From positions 1-5,974 of the forward strand of contig BBBL01000107.1 in NCBI GenBank assembly GCA_001311545.1: a DNA stretch of 5,974 nt. Direction: 5' to 3'. This DNA comes from Thermus kawarayensis JCM 12314. GTDB lineage: Bacteria; Deinococcota; Deinococci; Deinococcales; Thermaceae. The notes beneath the pieces are model-generated. The model was given only the letters and a program-made list of their open reading frames with translations. It had not been told where the DNA came from and did no database searches. The translations under genes were made by a program, and so were the position numbers. Below are positions 1 to 5,974 of this stretch, one piece after another (position 1 is the stretch's first letter; every line of letters starts with the position of its first letter).

Positions 1-778
1 CCCTGCGTCTGGACAGCCTCGAGGGCCCGCCCTACCTGGTGGCCGTGGCGGCGGAGCTTGGGGAAAAGGAGGGATGGATCCAGCGCTTCGCCCCCCTCGC
101 CCCGGGAAGACCTCCTGAGGCGGGCGGAGGTGGCCCTCTGGACGGGCTGGGAGGAGGGGCGGCTTCGGGGCTACTTGGAAAGCCGCTTCGGAGCCTGGTC
201 CTGGAAAGGCTCCCCGTGGAGCCGGGAAGCCCCACAGAGGCGCACCTGAGGGAGGTCCTGAAGGAGGGCCTTCCCCTCCCCGAGGAGGCCCGGCAGGTCC
301 TCCTCCGCCTCCGCTTCCTGAAGGCCCACGGGGTGGAGGTGCCCGTCTTCACCGAGGAAGACCTCCTGGCCGACCTTTCCTGGCTTCTCCCCTGGGCAGA
401 GGGGGTGCGGCGGGTGGAGGACCTGACGGCCCTTCCCTGGAAGGAGATCCTCCTCGGGCTTCTGGGGGAGAAGCGAGCCCTTCTGGAGGCCCTGGCCCCG
501 GAAAGGCTTCCTTTGCCCTCCGGGAGGCCAAAGCGGCTCCGCTACCGGGAAGACGCCCCGCCCCTCCTCTCCCTGAAGGTGCAGGAGGCCTTTGGGCTCA
601 AGGAAACCCCCAAGGTGCTGGGAGGACGCCTGCCCGTGGCGGTGGAGCTGCTCTCCCCCGCGGGCAGGCCCGTGCAGGTGACCCAGGACCTGAAGGGCTT
701 CTGGGAAAAACACTACCCAAGGTGCGCCAGGAGCTCATGCGCCGCTACCCCAAGCACCCCTGGCCGGAAAACCCTTAG
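1..778 (+). CDS. hrpB: ATP-dependent helicase HrpB, C-terminal part (5' truncated, frameshifted)
   Basis: This is the last 258 or so residues of an HrpB-type DExH-box helicase. The family is usually about 800 residues, so the motor domains lie off the left edge. Reading begins in frame at base 3. The C-terminal domain is clear: LPLPSGRPKRLRYRE, then LKVQEAFGLKETP, GGRLPVAVELLSPAGRPVQV, TQDLKGFW, and an ending in RYPKHPWPENP, all hallmarks of HrpB. Three frame changes are needed: an extra C near 100-103 (before REDLLRRAEV), a missing G near 198 (FGAW to VLERL) and a missing C near 717-719 (HYP to KVRQELMRRYP). The restored frame stops at TAG 776-778. Read without repair, the main frame runs on falsely to 962. 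The family is predicted to unwind nucleic acid using ATP; its biological role is poorly defined. The identification is firm; the breaks are probably sequencing errors. Confidence 0.93.
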
Positions 779-1232
779 TGCCCCCGCTGCGCCACCCCGG
801 GGGGCCCGGAGATGGGGAAGAGCTCCGCCCGCACCAGCGCGCGGGCCCTCTCCACCAGAGGGGGTTGTCGTCCAGGTAGAGGGCTTCCCCGGGGGAAAGC
901 CCCAGGGCCTCCAAGGCCCGGCGGAGAGCCTGGAGCTTGTCCGGGTGGTGGAAGGCGTCTAGGCCCGCGGGAGGGGGGAGGTCGGAAACCAGGTAAAAGG
1001 GTTCCGGGAAGGCCTGGTCCCGCCTCCGAAAGGCCTCCGGGTAAAGGCGGGAAGCCCCCGGGAACAGGGCCTCCAAGACCCCCGGGCCCTCCTCCTTCAG
1101 GCGGGGCAGGAGGCCGTAGAAGGCCTGAGAGAGGTAGAAGACGGGCTCTCCCGCAGCCTCGGAAAGAAGCCGGAGCAGACGAGGCTCCACGGGCTCGCAG
1201 TAGACCCCGGAAAGGTCCAGAAGGTAGACCAC
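775..1232 (-). CDS. HAD-superfamily hydrolase-like protein (one frameshift)
   Basis: A small HAD-fold protein, 152 residues after repair. Motif I is LLDLSGVY with the nucleophile candidate Asp6. The usual second aspartate of DxD is Ser8, as in the HAD branch that carries DLGGV- or DLGNV-type motifs. Motif II is probably Ser83 (YLVSD), motif III Lys99 (HHPDK), and motif IV is YLDDNP with Asp121 and Asp122. The start is GTG at 1232: a stop codon lies in frame four codons upstream, so no earlier start is possible. A GGGAAG sits directly against the start, which is poor spacing and hints at a short or leaderless transcript. One base is missing near 857-859, just after DDNP; repair gives LVERARALVRAELFP and a TAA at 777-775. 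Unrepaired, the frame runs on to 735. It converges with hrpB and diverges from the SCP2 gene. A phosphatase is likely from the fold; the substrate is unknown. Confidence 0.82.
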
Positions 1233-1262
1233 CTTCCCAGGCTACCCCAAAAGGCTTATACT
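1233..1262 (+). promoter_or_regulatory. Sigma-A type promoter for the SCP2-dehydrogenase unit
   Basis: A -35 like TTCCCA at 1234-1239 (4 of 6 against TTGACA) is followed, after exactly 17 bp, by a -10 TATACT at 1257-1262 (5 of 6). Transcription would start near 1269, just before the ribosome binding site, giving a very short leader. The -35 lies against the start codon of the divergent HAD gene. The assignment is by motif only. Confidence 0.65.
1255..1260 (-). promoter_or_regulatory. Possible -10 element for the divergent HAD gene
   Basis: On the minus strand the same AT-rich patch reads TATAAG (1260 to 1255, 5 of 6 against TATAAT). It would start transcription some 15 bases before the HAD GTG. 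I see no good -35 at the right distance, so this is a weak call. Confidence 0.3.
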
Positions 1263-1268
1263 CGGTGC

Positions 1269-1276
1269 AAAGGAGG
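1269..1276 (+). promoter_or_regulatory. Ribosome binding site of the SCP2-like gene
   Basis: AAAGGAGG is an excellent Shine-Dalgarno sequence, five bases before ATG 1282. It is the strongest one in the window and fixes that start. Confidence 0.85.
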
Positions 1277-1281
1277 AAGCC

Positions 1282-1672
1282 ATGCAGCTCTTTGGGGAGG
1301 ATTGGGCCCAGAGCTACTGCCGGAAGCTGAACGAAAGCGAGGCCTACCGGAAGGCGGCCAGCACCTGGGAGGGTTCCTTAGCCCTCGCGGTGCGCCCGGA
1401 CCCCAAGGCGGGGTTCCCCAAGGGGGTGGCCGTGGTCCTGGACCTCTGGCACGGGGCCTGCCGGGGGGTGAAGGTGGTGGAAGGGGAGGCGGAGGCGGAC
1501 TTCGTCATCGAGGCGGACCTCGCCACCTGGCAGGAGGTCCTGGAGGGGCGCCTGGAGCCCCTCGGCGCCTCATGCGGGGCCTTCTGGAGCTGAAAAAGGC
1601 TCCATCGCCGCCCTCGCCCCCTACGCCCAGGCCGCCCAGGAGCTGGTCAAGGTGGCCCGGGAGGTGGTATGA
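1282..1672 (+). CDS. SCP2 sterol-transfer-family (lipid-binding) protein, two frameshifts
   Basis: A single-domain SCP2-like protein, 130 residues after repair, close to the usual domain length. It begins MQLFGEDWAQSYCRKLNES. It continues with the beta strands of the family: SLALAVRPDP, GVAVVLDLWHGACRGVKVV, and ADFVIEADLATWQEVLEGRLEP, a typical SCP2 segment. The end is a helix, APYAQAAQELVKVAREVV. SCP2 domains hold fatty acids, acyl-CoA or sterol-like lipids in a hydrophobic tunnel; the bacterial ligands are mostly unknown. One base is missing near 1569-1571 (before LMRGLLELKK) and one near 1598-1600 (before SIAALAPYAQ), so the unrepaired frame would stop early at 1593. The repaired stop TGA 1670-1672 overlaps the ATG of the dehydrogenase as ATGA, so the two are probably translationally coupled. 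Family assignment is good from pattern; the ligand is unknown. Confidence 0.8.
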
Positions 1673-2701
1673 AGGCGGTGGTCTACAAGGGGCCCTTCCA
1701 GGTGGCGGTGGAGGAGGTGCCGGAGCCCAGGCTGGAAGCGGACACCGACGCCATCCTCGAGGTGGAGCTCGCCGCCATCTGCGGCTCGGACCTCCACATC
1801 TATCACGGCAGGATCGCCGGGGTCCTGCGGGAACGGTCCTGGGGCACGAGTTCGTGGGGCGCATCGTGGAGAAGGGCCCCCTGGTGCCCTTCGCCCTGGG
1901 GGAGAGGGTGGTGGGAAGCTTCCAGGTGGCCTGCGGGGACTGCGCGGCCTGCCGCAAGGGCCAGTACTTCGCCTGCCTGCAAGGGGGGGTGTACGGCTTT
2001 GGCCTGGCCCTTGGGAACCTGCAAGGCGCCCAGGCGGAGCGGGTGCGGGTCCCTTCGCCCGGCAAAGCCTCTTCCCCATCGGGGACCTGCCCGCCGAGGA
2101 GGCCATCCTGGCCGGGGACATCCTCACCACCGCCTACGGGGGGGTGAGGCCCTTCCTCACCCCCGGCATGAGCGTGGCCGTGGTGGGCTCAGGACCCGTG
2201 GGCCTCATGGCCCAGATGGTGGCCCACGCCCTGGGAGCGGGCCCGGTCTTCGCCATAGACCCCGAGGAGAGCCGCCTGGAAAAGGCCAGGGCCCTGGGAA
2301 GCCTCCCCCTCAACCCCAAGACCGAGGACCCTGTGGCCCGCGTCCGCAAGGCCACCGAGGGCCTGGGGGCGGACCTGGTGGTGGAGGCGGTGGGCGGGGA
2401 AGGGGAGGCCTTAAAGCTCGCCCTGCGCCTGGCGGGCCCCGGGGGGGTGGTGTCCAGCCTGGGGGTGCCCACGGCGGAAAAGGTGGACTATCCCTGGCTT
2501 CCCGTCTTCAGCCGGGGGATCACCCTAAGGAGCGCCCTCGCCAACGTCCCCCGCTGGATCGCCGAGGTCCTGGCCCTGCAGCGGGTGGGGCGGCTCAAGG
2601 GAAGCTTCGTCTTCAGCCACCGCCTGCCCCTGGAGGAGGCCCCCGAAGGGTACCGCCTCTTCCACGAGCGCCAGGCCACCAAGGTGGCCCTGGTACCCTA
2701 A
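1669..2701 (+). CDS. Zinc-dependent medium-chain alcohol dehydrogenase (MDR family), two frameshifts
   Basis: A complete MDR enzyme, 344 residues after repair, the normal length. The N-terminal GroES-like domain carries the catalytic zinc ligands Cys38 (ICGSDLH) and His60-Glu61 (LGHEFVG). The structural zinc site is Cys89, Cys92, Cys95 and Cys103, with the classic spacing. The Rossmann domain has GSGPVG from residue 174, and Asp198 (FAIDPEES) ends the second strand, which favours NAD(H) over NADP(H). The GDILTTAYGG segment before it resembles formaldehyde dehydrogenase-like and threonine dehydrogenase-like branches. One base is missing near 1828-1830 (before GTVLGHEF) and one near 2052-2054 (VRVP to FARQSLFP). 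ATG 1669 overlaps the SCP2 stop and has GGAGG four bases upstream; the stop is TAA 2699-2701, followed by a terminator. It should interconvert an alcohol and an aldehyde or ketone; the lipid-binding neighbour hints at a hydrophobic substrate (inference). Confidence 0.92.
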
Positions 2702-2710
2702 AACGAAACC

Positions 2711-2747
2711 GGCCGCCCGGAGGCGGCTTATTTCCCTGACTTTTTTT
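2711..2747 (+). terminator. Intrinsic terminator of the SCP2-dehydrogenase unit
   Basis: A perfect six-pair GC stem, GCCGCC 2712-2717 with GGCGGC 2722-2727 around a CGGA loop, begins 11 bases after the dehydrogenase stop. It is followed by TTATTT and then a run of seven T at 2741-2747. The tail is split by CCCTGAC, but stem, position and T-richness make a rho-independent terminator convincing in such GC-rich DNA. Confidence 0.85.
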
Positions 2748-2990
2748 AGTCTACCACAGGTTGCCCCTATGTAAAGTGGTATGCAGGAAAACCCGTCCGG
2801 AAAGGGGGTTCTAAGGGGTTTGGCAGGAAAGGATAGAGCCAATCCCATCTAAGTGCCGGCGCGCCCCCGCCGCAGCAGGGGGTTTCCGACAGGGTGCGGA
2901 ACGCTGGACGTGCACACCCAGGCGGAGCGCTTCGGCCTCCCCGTCATCCACGTGATCGCAGGCCCTAGGCCCATTCTCATCCTCCGCCCG
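2748..2990. other. Intergenic stretch, no gene assigned
   Basis: About 240 bases between the terminator and the lpt promoter. The first hundred are poorer in GC and not coding-like. They hold small inverted repeats: AACCC 2790-2794 with GGGTT 2806-2810, and TTGGC 2820-2824 with GCCAA 2838-2842. A third, CCCCC 2864-2868 with GGGGG 2878-2882, is followed by TTT. From 2853 one plus-strand frame is open to the permease gene; its part from about 2897 to 2975 reads TLDVHTQAERFGLPVIHVIA with GC-rich third positions, like a real protein. I do not recognise it. It could be a gene remnant, a small gene broken by indels, an untranslated leader or chance. I see no tRNA or known riboswitch core. Confidence 0.35.
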
Positions 2991-3003
2991 TATACTGCCC
3001 CCG
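2991..3003 (+). promoter_or_regulatory. Promoter giving a probably leaderless lpt transcript
   Basis: TATACT at 2991-2996 is a strong -10 element, identical to the one before the SCP2 gene. The GTG start of the first permease follows after six bases, where transcription itself would begin. There is no Shine-Dalgarno sequence before this GTG. Leaderless mRNAs with this -10-to-start spacing are common in Deinococcus-Thermus. I find no clear -35. Confidence 0.6.
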
Positions 3004-4019
3004 TGCTGGGGCGCTACCTCTTAAAGGAGGTCCTCCTCCCTTACCTGGTGGGGGTTCTCCTTTTCGTGGCCCTCCTCACCTTTGACCTCCTCTCCAGCCT
3101 CTCCGGGGTCCTCCTGAGCCGGGGGGCGGGGGCGGAGGCCATCGCCCTCCTCATCCTCTACCGCCTGCCCTGGACCCTGAGCCTCGCCCTTCCTCTGGGC
3201 CTGGTCTTCGCCATCCTGGTGGGGCTTGCCCGCCTCATCCGCCACTCGGAGCTCAAAGCGGCCTACGCCGCCGGGGTACCCCCCCTCTCCCTCCTCAGGC
3301 CCCTCCTCCTTCTCTCCCTCCTGGTCGCCCTCCTCAACCTTTACAACCTGGCCGAGCTCCGGCCCAAGGCCCTGGAGGCCTACGACGGGGCCCTCTCCCG
3401 CCTCCTCTACGGGGAACGGGCCCCAAGCGGGATCCTGCGGCAACAGGTCTACGCCCTGGAGGCTTCGGGGTCTACTACGCCGAGGAGGTGCGCCCCGAGG
3501 TGGGGCAGAACCGCCTTTTCGGCCTCCGGGTGGTGGACGAGAAGGGCCGGGTCTACAGCGGCGGGGAGGGGGTGTGGGACCGGGAGGGGTGGCAGTTTAG
3601 GGGGTACGTGCTGGAGGCCTCCCCCTTGGGACAGGGCTTAGGCCTTCCAGGGTCTCCTCCCCTTTCCCACCCTCTTCCGCCCCAAGGAAAGCCTGCTCCC
3701 GCGACCCCTACGACACCAGTACCCTGAAGGAGCTCTGGAAAAGGGGCGGGGTGGAGGCGGGAGCCCGTTTCGCCTTCCACCGCCGCCTGGCGGACGCCTG
3801 GGGGGGTTCCTCCTGGGGGTGAGCGCCGCCCTCCTGGGGCTTTCCCTGAAGGAGGCCTCCTGGGCCTTTCTGGGGGTGGTGCTCCTCATCTTCGGTTACT
3901 ACGTCCTCTGGACCCTCTCCGCCCAGCTCGCCCGCTACGACGTGAGCCCCCTTTGGGCCTACCTGCCGGACCTCTTCTACGGGCTCCTGGCCTCTGTCCT
4001 CGCCTGGAGGCTACGGTGA
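3003..4019 (+). CDS. LptF/LptG-family permease (first copy), four frame changes
   Basis: An inner-membrane subunit of the lipopolysaccharide-type ABC exporter (YjgP/YjgQ family), 338 residues after repair. It begins LGRYLLKEVLLPYLVGVLLF with TM1, then has TM2 and TM3 within the first 120 residues. The coupling segment RLIRHSELKAAYAAGVP (Glu83) sits between TM2 and TM3. A beta-rich periplasmic domain covers about 130-250. FAFHRRLADAW leads into TM4-TM6, which end at LASVLAWRLR. The GTG at 3003 fits the family start; the frame open upstream to 2853 would add 50 atypical residues. Frame changes: a missing G near 3470 (SG to VYYAEEVRPEV), an extra base near 3636-3642 (to AFQGLLPFPTLF), an extra base or two missing near 3698-3702 (to DPYDTSTLKEL), and a missing G in the seven-G run near 3800-3806. 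The order suggests LptF, but paralogues cannot be told apart here. Confidence 0.88.
4006..4018 (+). promoter_or_regulatory. Ribosome binding site and start of the second permease
   Basis: GGAGG at 4006-4010 lies five bases before GTG 4016-4018, which overlaps the upstream stop TGA 4017-4019 as GTGA. This decides the start; an earlier in-frame ATG at 3953 would add 21 residues that merely shadow the end of the first permease. Confidence 0.75.
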
Positions 4020-5058
4020 AGACCCTGGACCGCTACCTCCTCAGGGAGGCCCTGGGCCTCTTCGCCGGGGGGCTTGCCGTCTTGATCCTCCTCTTCCTGG
4101 CGGGGGCGGTCTACGAGGTCCTGGCCCCCCTGGTGGCCAAGGGGGCCGACCCCTACACCCTGCTCCTCTACCTCCTCTACCGCACCCCCGAGGCCCTGGT
4201 GCGGGGGGCGCCGGTGGCCTACCTCTTCGCCCTCCTCCTCCTCCTCTCCCGCATGGCCGAGGATGCGGAGCTCAAGGCCCTCCTGGCCTTAGGGGTCCGG
4301 CGGGAACGGGTGCTCCTGCCCTTCCTCCTCCTGGGAGGCGGCATCGCCCTCGCCGCCTTCCTCCTGGGGGAGGGCTTGGTGCCGAGGGCCTTGGCCCAGG
4401 GGCAGGACCTCCTCAGGCGGCAGGTTCTGGAAAGGCCCAGGGCCCTCCTCACCCCGGGGGCCACCTTCCAGGACGCCAAGGGTAGGGTGGTCTACGTGGG
4501 GGAGGTGAAGGGGGAGGAGATCGGCAAGCTCCGGGTGCTCTCCCGGGAAGAGGTTCTCCTGGCGGAGAGGGGCCGCTTCCAGGGAGGGGTCTTGCGGGTG
4601 GAGGAGGGCCTACGGGTCACCTACGAGGGGGACAGGCCCCGCACCCTGACCCGCTTCCGGCGGGGGGAGCTGGTCCTCAAGGACCTCACCTTTGAGCCTG
4701 GCAGAACCCGGCGAACCGCATGACCCTCGCCGAGCTGGGGAAGGAGGTGGCCAGGCTTAGGGCCATGGGGGTGCGGGCGGGCCTCGAGGCCACCACCTAC
4801 CACCGCCGCTTCGCCGAGCCCGCCTCGGCCCTGGTCTTCGCCCTCTTCGCCACCGGGCTCGCCTTCTACCTCCTCGGGGGGAGCCGGAGCCTGGGCCTGG
4901 TGGGGGTGGCCGTCCTCACCTTCTTCTACTACGCCACCTGGAGCGTGGGGCGCATCATGGGGGAGCAAAACGCCCTGAACCCCCTCCTCGCCGCCTGGGG
5001 GCCCAACCTCCTCTACGGGACCCTGGGCCTCCTCCTTTTCCTGGGAGGGCGGAGGTGA
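4016..5058 (+). CDS. LptF/LptG-family permease (second copy), one frameshift
   Basis: The partner permease, 347 residues after repair. It opens with KTLDRYLLREALGLFAGG, the family N-terminus. TM1 lies at about 13-40, TM2 at 60-80 and TM3 at 97-125. The segment RMAEDAELKALLALGVRRER (Glu85) between TM2 and TM3 matches the conserved coupling motif seen in the first copy. A periplasmic beta domain (VVYVGEVKGEEIGKLRVLSR and onward) spans roughly 130-255. TTYHRRFAEPASALVFAL starts the C-terminal three helices, ending LLLFLGGRR. One C is missing near 4697-4699; repair gives FEPWQNPANRMTLAELGKE, and without it the protein would stop at 4723. LptF and LptG form a heterodimer driven by the ATPase LptB, which is not in this window. 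By order this is the likely LptG, not proven. Confidence 0.9.
5043..5057 (+). promoter_or_regulatory. Ribosome binding site and start of the LptD-like gene
   Basis: GGGAGG at 5043-5048 lies six bases before GTG 5055-5057, which overlaps the stop TGA 5056-5058 of the second permease. The signal peptide begins directly after this GTG, confirming it. Confidence 0.75.
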
Positions 5059-5974
5059 GGTGGCTTCCCGTCCTCCTCCTGCTCCTCCTCCCCGCCTTGG
5101 CCCAGGAAAGGGTGCTGAAGGTGCTGGAGGCGGACAGGCTGGAGCTTCGGGAGGAGGGGGGGGAGGAGGTCTTGGTGCTCACAGGAAGCCCGGTGCGCCT
5201 GGAAAGGGAGGGGGAGGCCCTGGAGGCGGAGCGGGTGGTCTACCTAAGGGGGAAGAGGCTTCTTGTCCTCTCGGGGAAGGTGCGCTACCGGGACCGGGAA
5301 GGCCGCCTGGTGGAGGCGGAGGAGCTCCAGGTGGACCTTTCCGACGAGAGCTTTGACGCCCTGGGGGTGCGGATAGAGGCCAAGGACCTCCTCCTCACCG
5401 GCCCCCTCTGCCAGCGGGCGGCGGGGGCCATCCTCCTGGAAGAGGGCTACGCCACCCCTTGCGCCTCCTGCGGCCAGGAGGTCCCCGACTACGCCTTCCG
5501 GGCAAAGGAGATCCTCCTCTACCCGGGGGACCGGGTGGTGGCCCGGGAGGTCACCCTCCTGGTAGGGGAAAAGCCCGTCCTCACCCTCCCCGTGCTCCTC
5601 CTCTACCTCTCGGAAAGGAGGCCCCGGCTGGAGGTGGGCCAGGACCAGGGGGGCTTCTACCTCAAAGGAGCCCTGCCCTACGTGAGCGCCTTCGGCCTGG
5701 GCTACACCCTCCTCGGCTACTACCAGGGACGGGGCTACGGCTTCGGCCTGGACCACTTCGGCACGGGAGAGGCCAAGGAGCGCTACTTCTTCTACCACAC
5801 CCCCCCCGACACCTTCCAGTACCGGATGGAATACGAGCGGAAGCGCCAAGCCTTCTCCTTGTCGCGCTTTTGGAGCGGGACGACACCAAGGAGAAGCTTT
5901 CCCGCTTCCGCCTCTCAGCCCTCCTCCCCGGCGCCCCCACCCCAGGGACTGGCGCTACGCCCTGCGGCTCGAGG
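5055..5974 (+). CDS. lptD: LptD/OstA-like outer-membrane assembly protein, N-terminal part (3' truncated, two frameshifts)
   Basis: The first 307 or so residues of an LPS-assembly-type protein, cut by the right edge. A Sec signal peptide is plain: RW, then LPVLLLLLLPALA, with cleavage expected after Ala16 (ALA-Q). An OstA/LptA-like beta domain follows (VLTGSPVRLEREGEALEAER, VLSGKVRYRDREGRLVEAEE). The next part matches the LptD core: TPC (Cys136), DYAFRAKEILLYPGDRVVA, then REVTLLVGEKPVLTLPVLLL, the start of the barrel region (GFYLKGALPYVSAFGLGY). Cys119 and the pair Cys136-x-x-Cys139 are visible. Bases are missing near 5858 (AFS to LVALLERDDTKEKL) and near 5942-5944 (GAPTP to RDWRYALRLE). Family LptD inserts LPS in the outer leaflet; in Thermus, which lacks classical LPS, the cargo may be another glycolipid (inference). 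Family assignment is good. Confidence 0.82.
   Translation, partial: MRWLPVLLLLLLPALAQERVLKVLEADRLELREEGGEEVLVLTGSPVRLEREGEALEAERVVYLRGKRLLVLSGKVRYRDREGRLVEAEELQVDLSDESFDALGVRIEAKDLLLTGPLCQRAAGAILLEEGYATPCASCGQEVPDYAFRAKEILLYPGDRVVAREVTLLVGEKPVLTLPVLLLYLSERRPRLEVGQDQGGFYLKGALPYVSAFGLGYTLLGYYQGRGYGFGLDHFGTGEAKERYFFYHTPPDTFQYRMEYERKRQAFSLSRFWSGTTPRRSFPASASQPSSPAPPPQGLALRPAAR

Noticed and set aside
779..962. Continuation of the hrpB frame to 962
   Set aside because: After the missing base near 718 this is only antisense of the HAD gene; the restored hrpB frame ends at 778 with the conserved HPWPENP tail.
1590..1600. Programmed frameshifting at the AAAAAGG run in the SCP2 gene
   Set aside because: A-run slippage is known in Thermus dnaX, but here the missing base fits the G run beside it and 14 other breaks have no A-run, so one technical cause explains all.
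1302..2147. An 846-base open frame on the plus strand that looks like one protein
   Set aside because: It is a chance join: out-of-frame SCP2 sequence, then a few in-frame residues (LMRGLLELKK), then the middle of the dehydrogenase (GHEF and the four-cysteine zinc site). It arises from the frameshifts.
2738..2751. Small palindrome GACT-T6-AGTC as a second terminator or operator
   Set aside because: A four-pair stem is too weak on its own; the T-run is better read as part of the tail region of the terminator just upstream.
2853..3002. An earlier GTG start at 2853 for the first permease
   Set aside because: It would add 50 Pro/Arg-rich residues before TM1, unlike the family, and the TATACT promoter lies inside that stretch.
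3819..4019. A separate small membrane protein of 66 residues
   Set aside because: It is the C-terminal TM segment of the first permease after the missing G near 3803, with the expected family ending.
5244..5849. A 201-codon open frame on the minus strand
   Set aside because: It is the antisense of the LptD-like gene; the plus strand has the signal peptide and family motifs, and open antisense frames are common at this GC content.

Overview
The window is very GC-rich, with codon third positions almost always G or C, GTG starts, four-base gene overlaps and Leu/Glu/Arg/Pro/Gly-rich proteins. Together with the gene families this points to the Deinococcus-Thermus group, most likely Thermus or a close relative. 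That is inferred from style, not from a database match.

Layout: (1) 1-778, + strand: the C-terminal third of an HrpB-type DExH helicase, cut by the left edge. (2) 775-1232, - strand: a small HAD-fold protein converging on hrpB, the two stop codons overlapping by 4 bp. (3) 1233-1281: a 49-bp divergent promoter region. (4) 1282-2701, + strand: a two-gene unit of an SCP2-like lipid-binding protein and a zinc-dependent medium-chain dehydrogenase, coupled by an ATGA overlap and closed by a hairpin terminator. (5) 2702-3002: an intergenic stretch of 301 bp with the terminator, a few small hairpins, a short coding-like segment I cannot name, and a promoter placed for a leaderless GTG start. (6) 3003-5974, + strand: an envelope operon of two LptF/LptG-family permeases and an LptD/OstA-like outer-membrane protein, joined by GTGA overlaps; the last gene runs off the right edge.

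The main technical point is that all seven genes lose reading frame at least once. I place 15 frame changes in about 6 kb. Twelve fit a single missing base, most often in a C or G run, and three fit an extra base (one of these could be two missing). In every case the conserved protein continues in another frame with no sequence lost. This looks like indel error in the read or assembly, not gene decay. Coordinates below span whole genes across these shifts, and protein lengths are those after restoring frame.

Functionally, LptF and LptG are the membrane half of the ABC exporter that lifts lipopolysaccharide-type lipids from the inner membrane, and LptD inserts them in the outer membrane, so region 6 is a lipid-export cluster. 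The SCP2-dehydrogenase pair suggests oxidation or reduction of a hydrophobic alcohol or aldehyde. I see no CRISPR array, tRNA, rRNA, insertion sequence or phage gene. Nothing here is clearly a new system; the SCP2-dehydrogenase pair, the Lpt cluster and the unexplained intergenic segment are the parts most worth checking.
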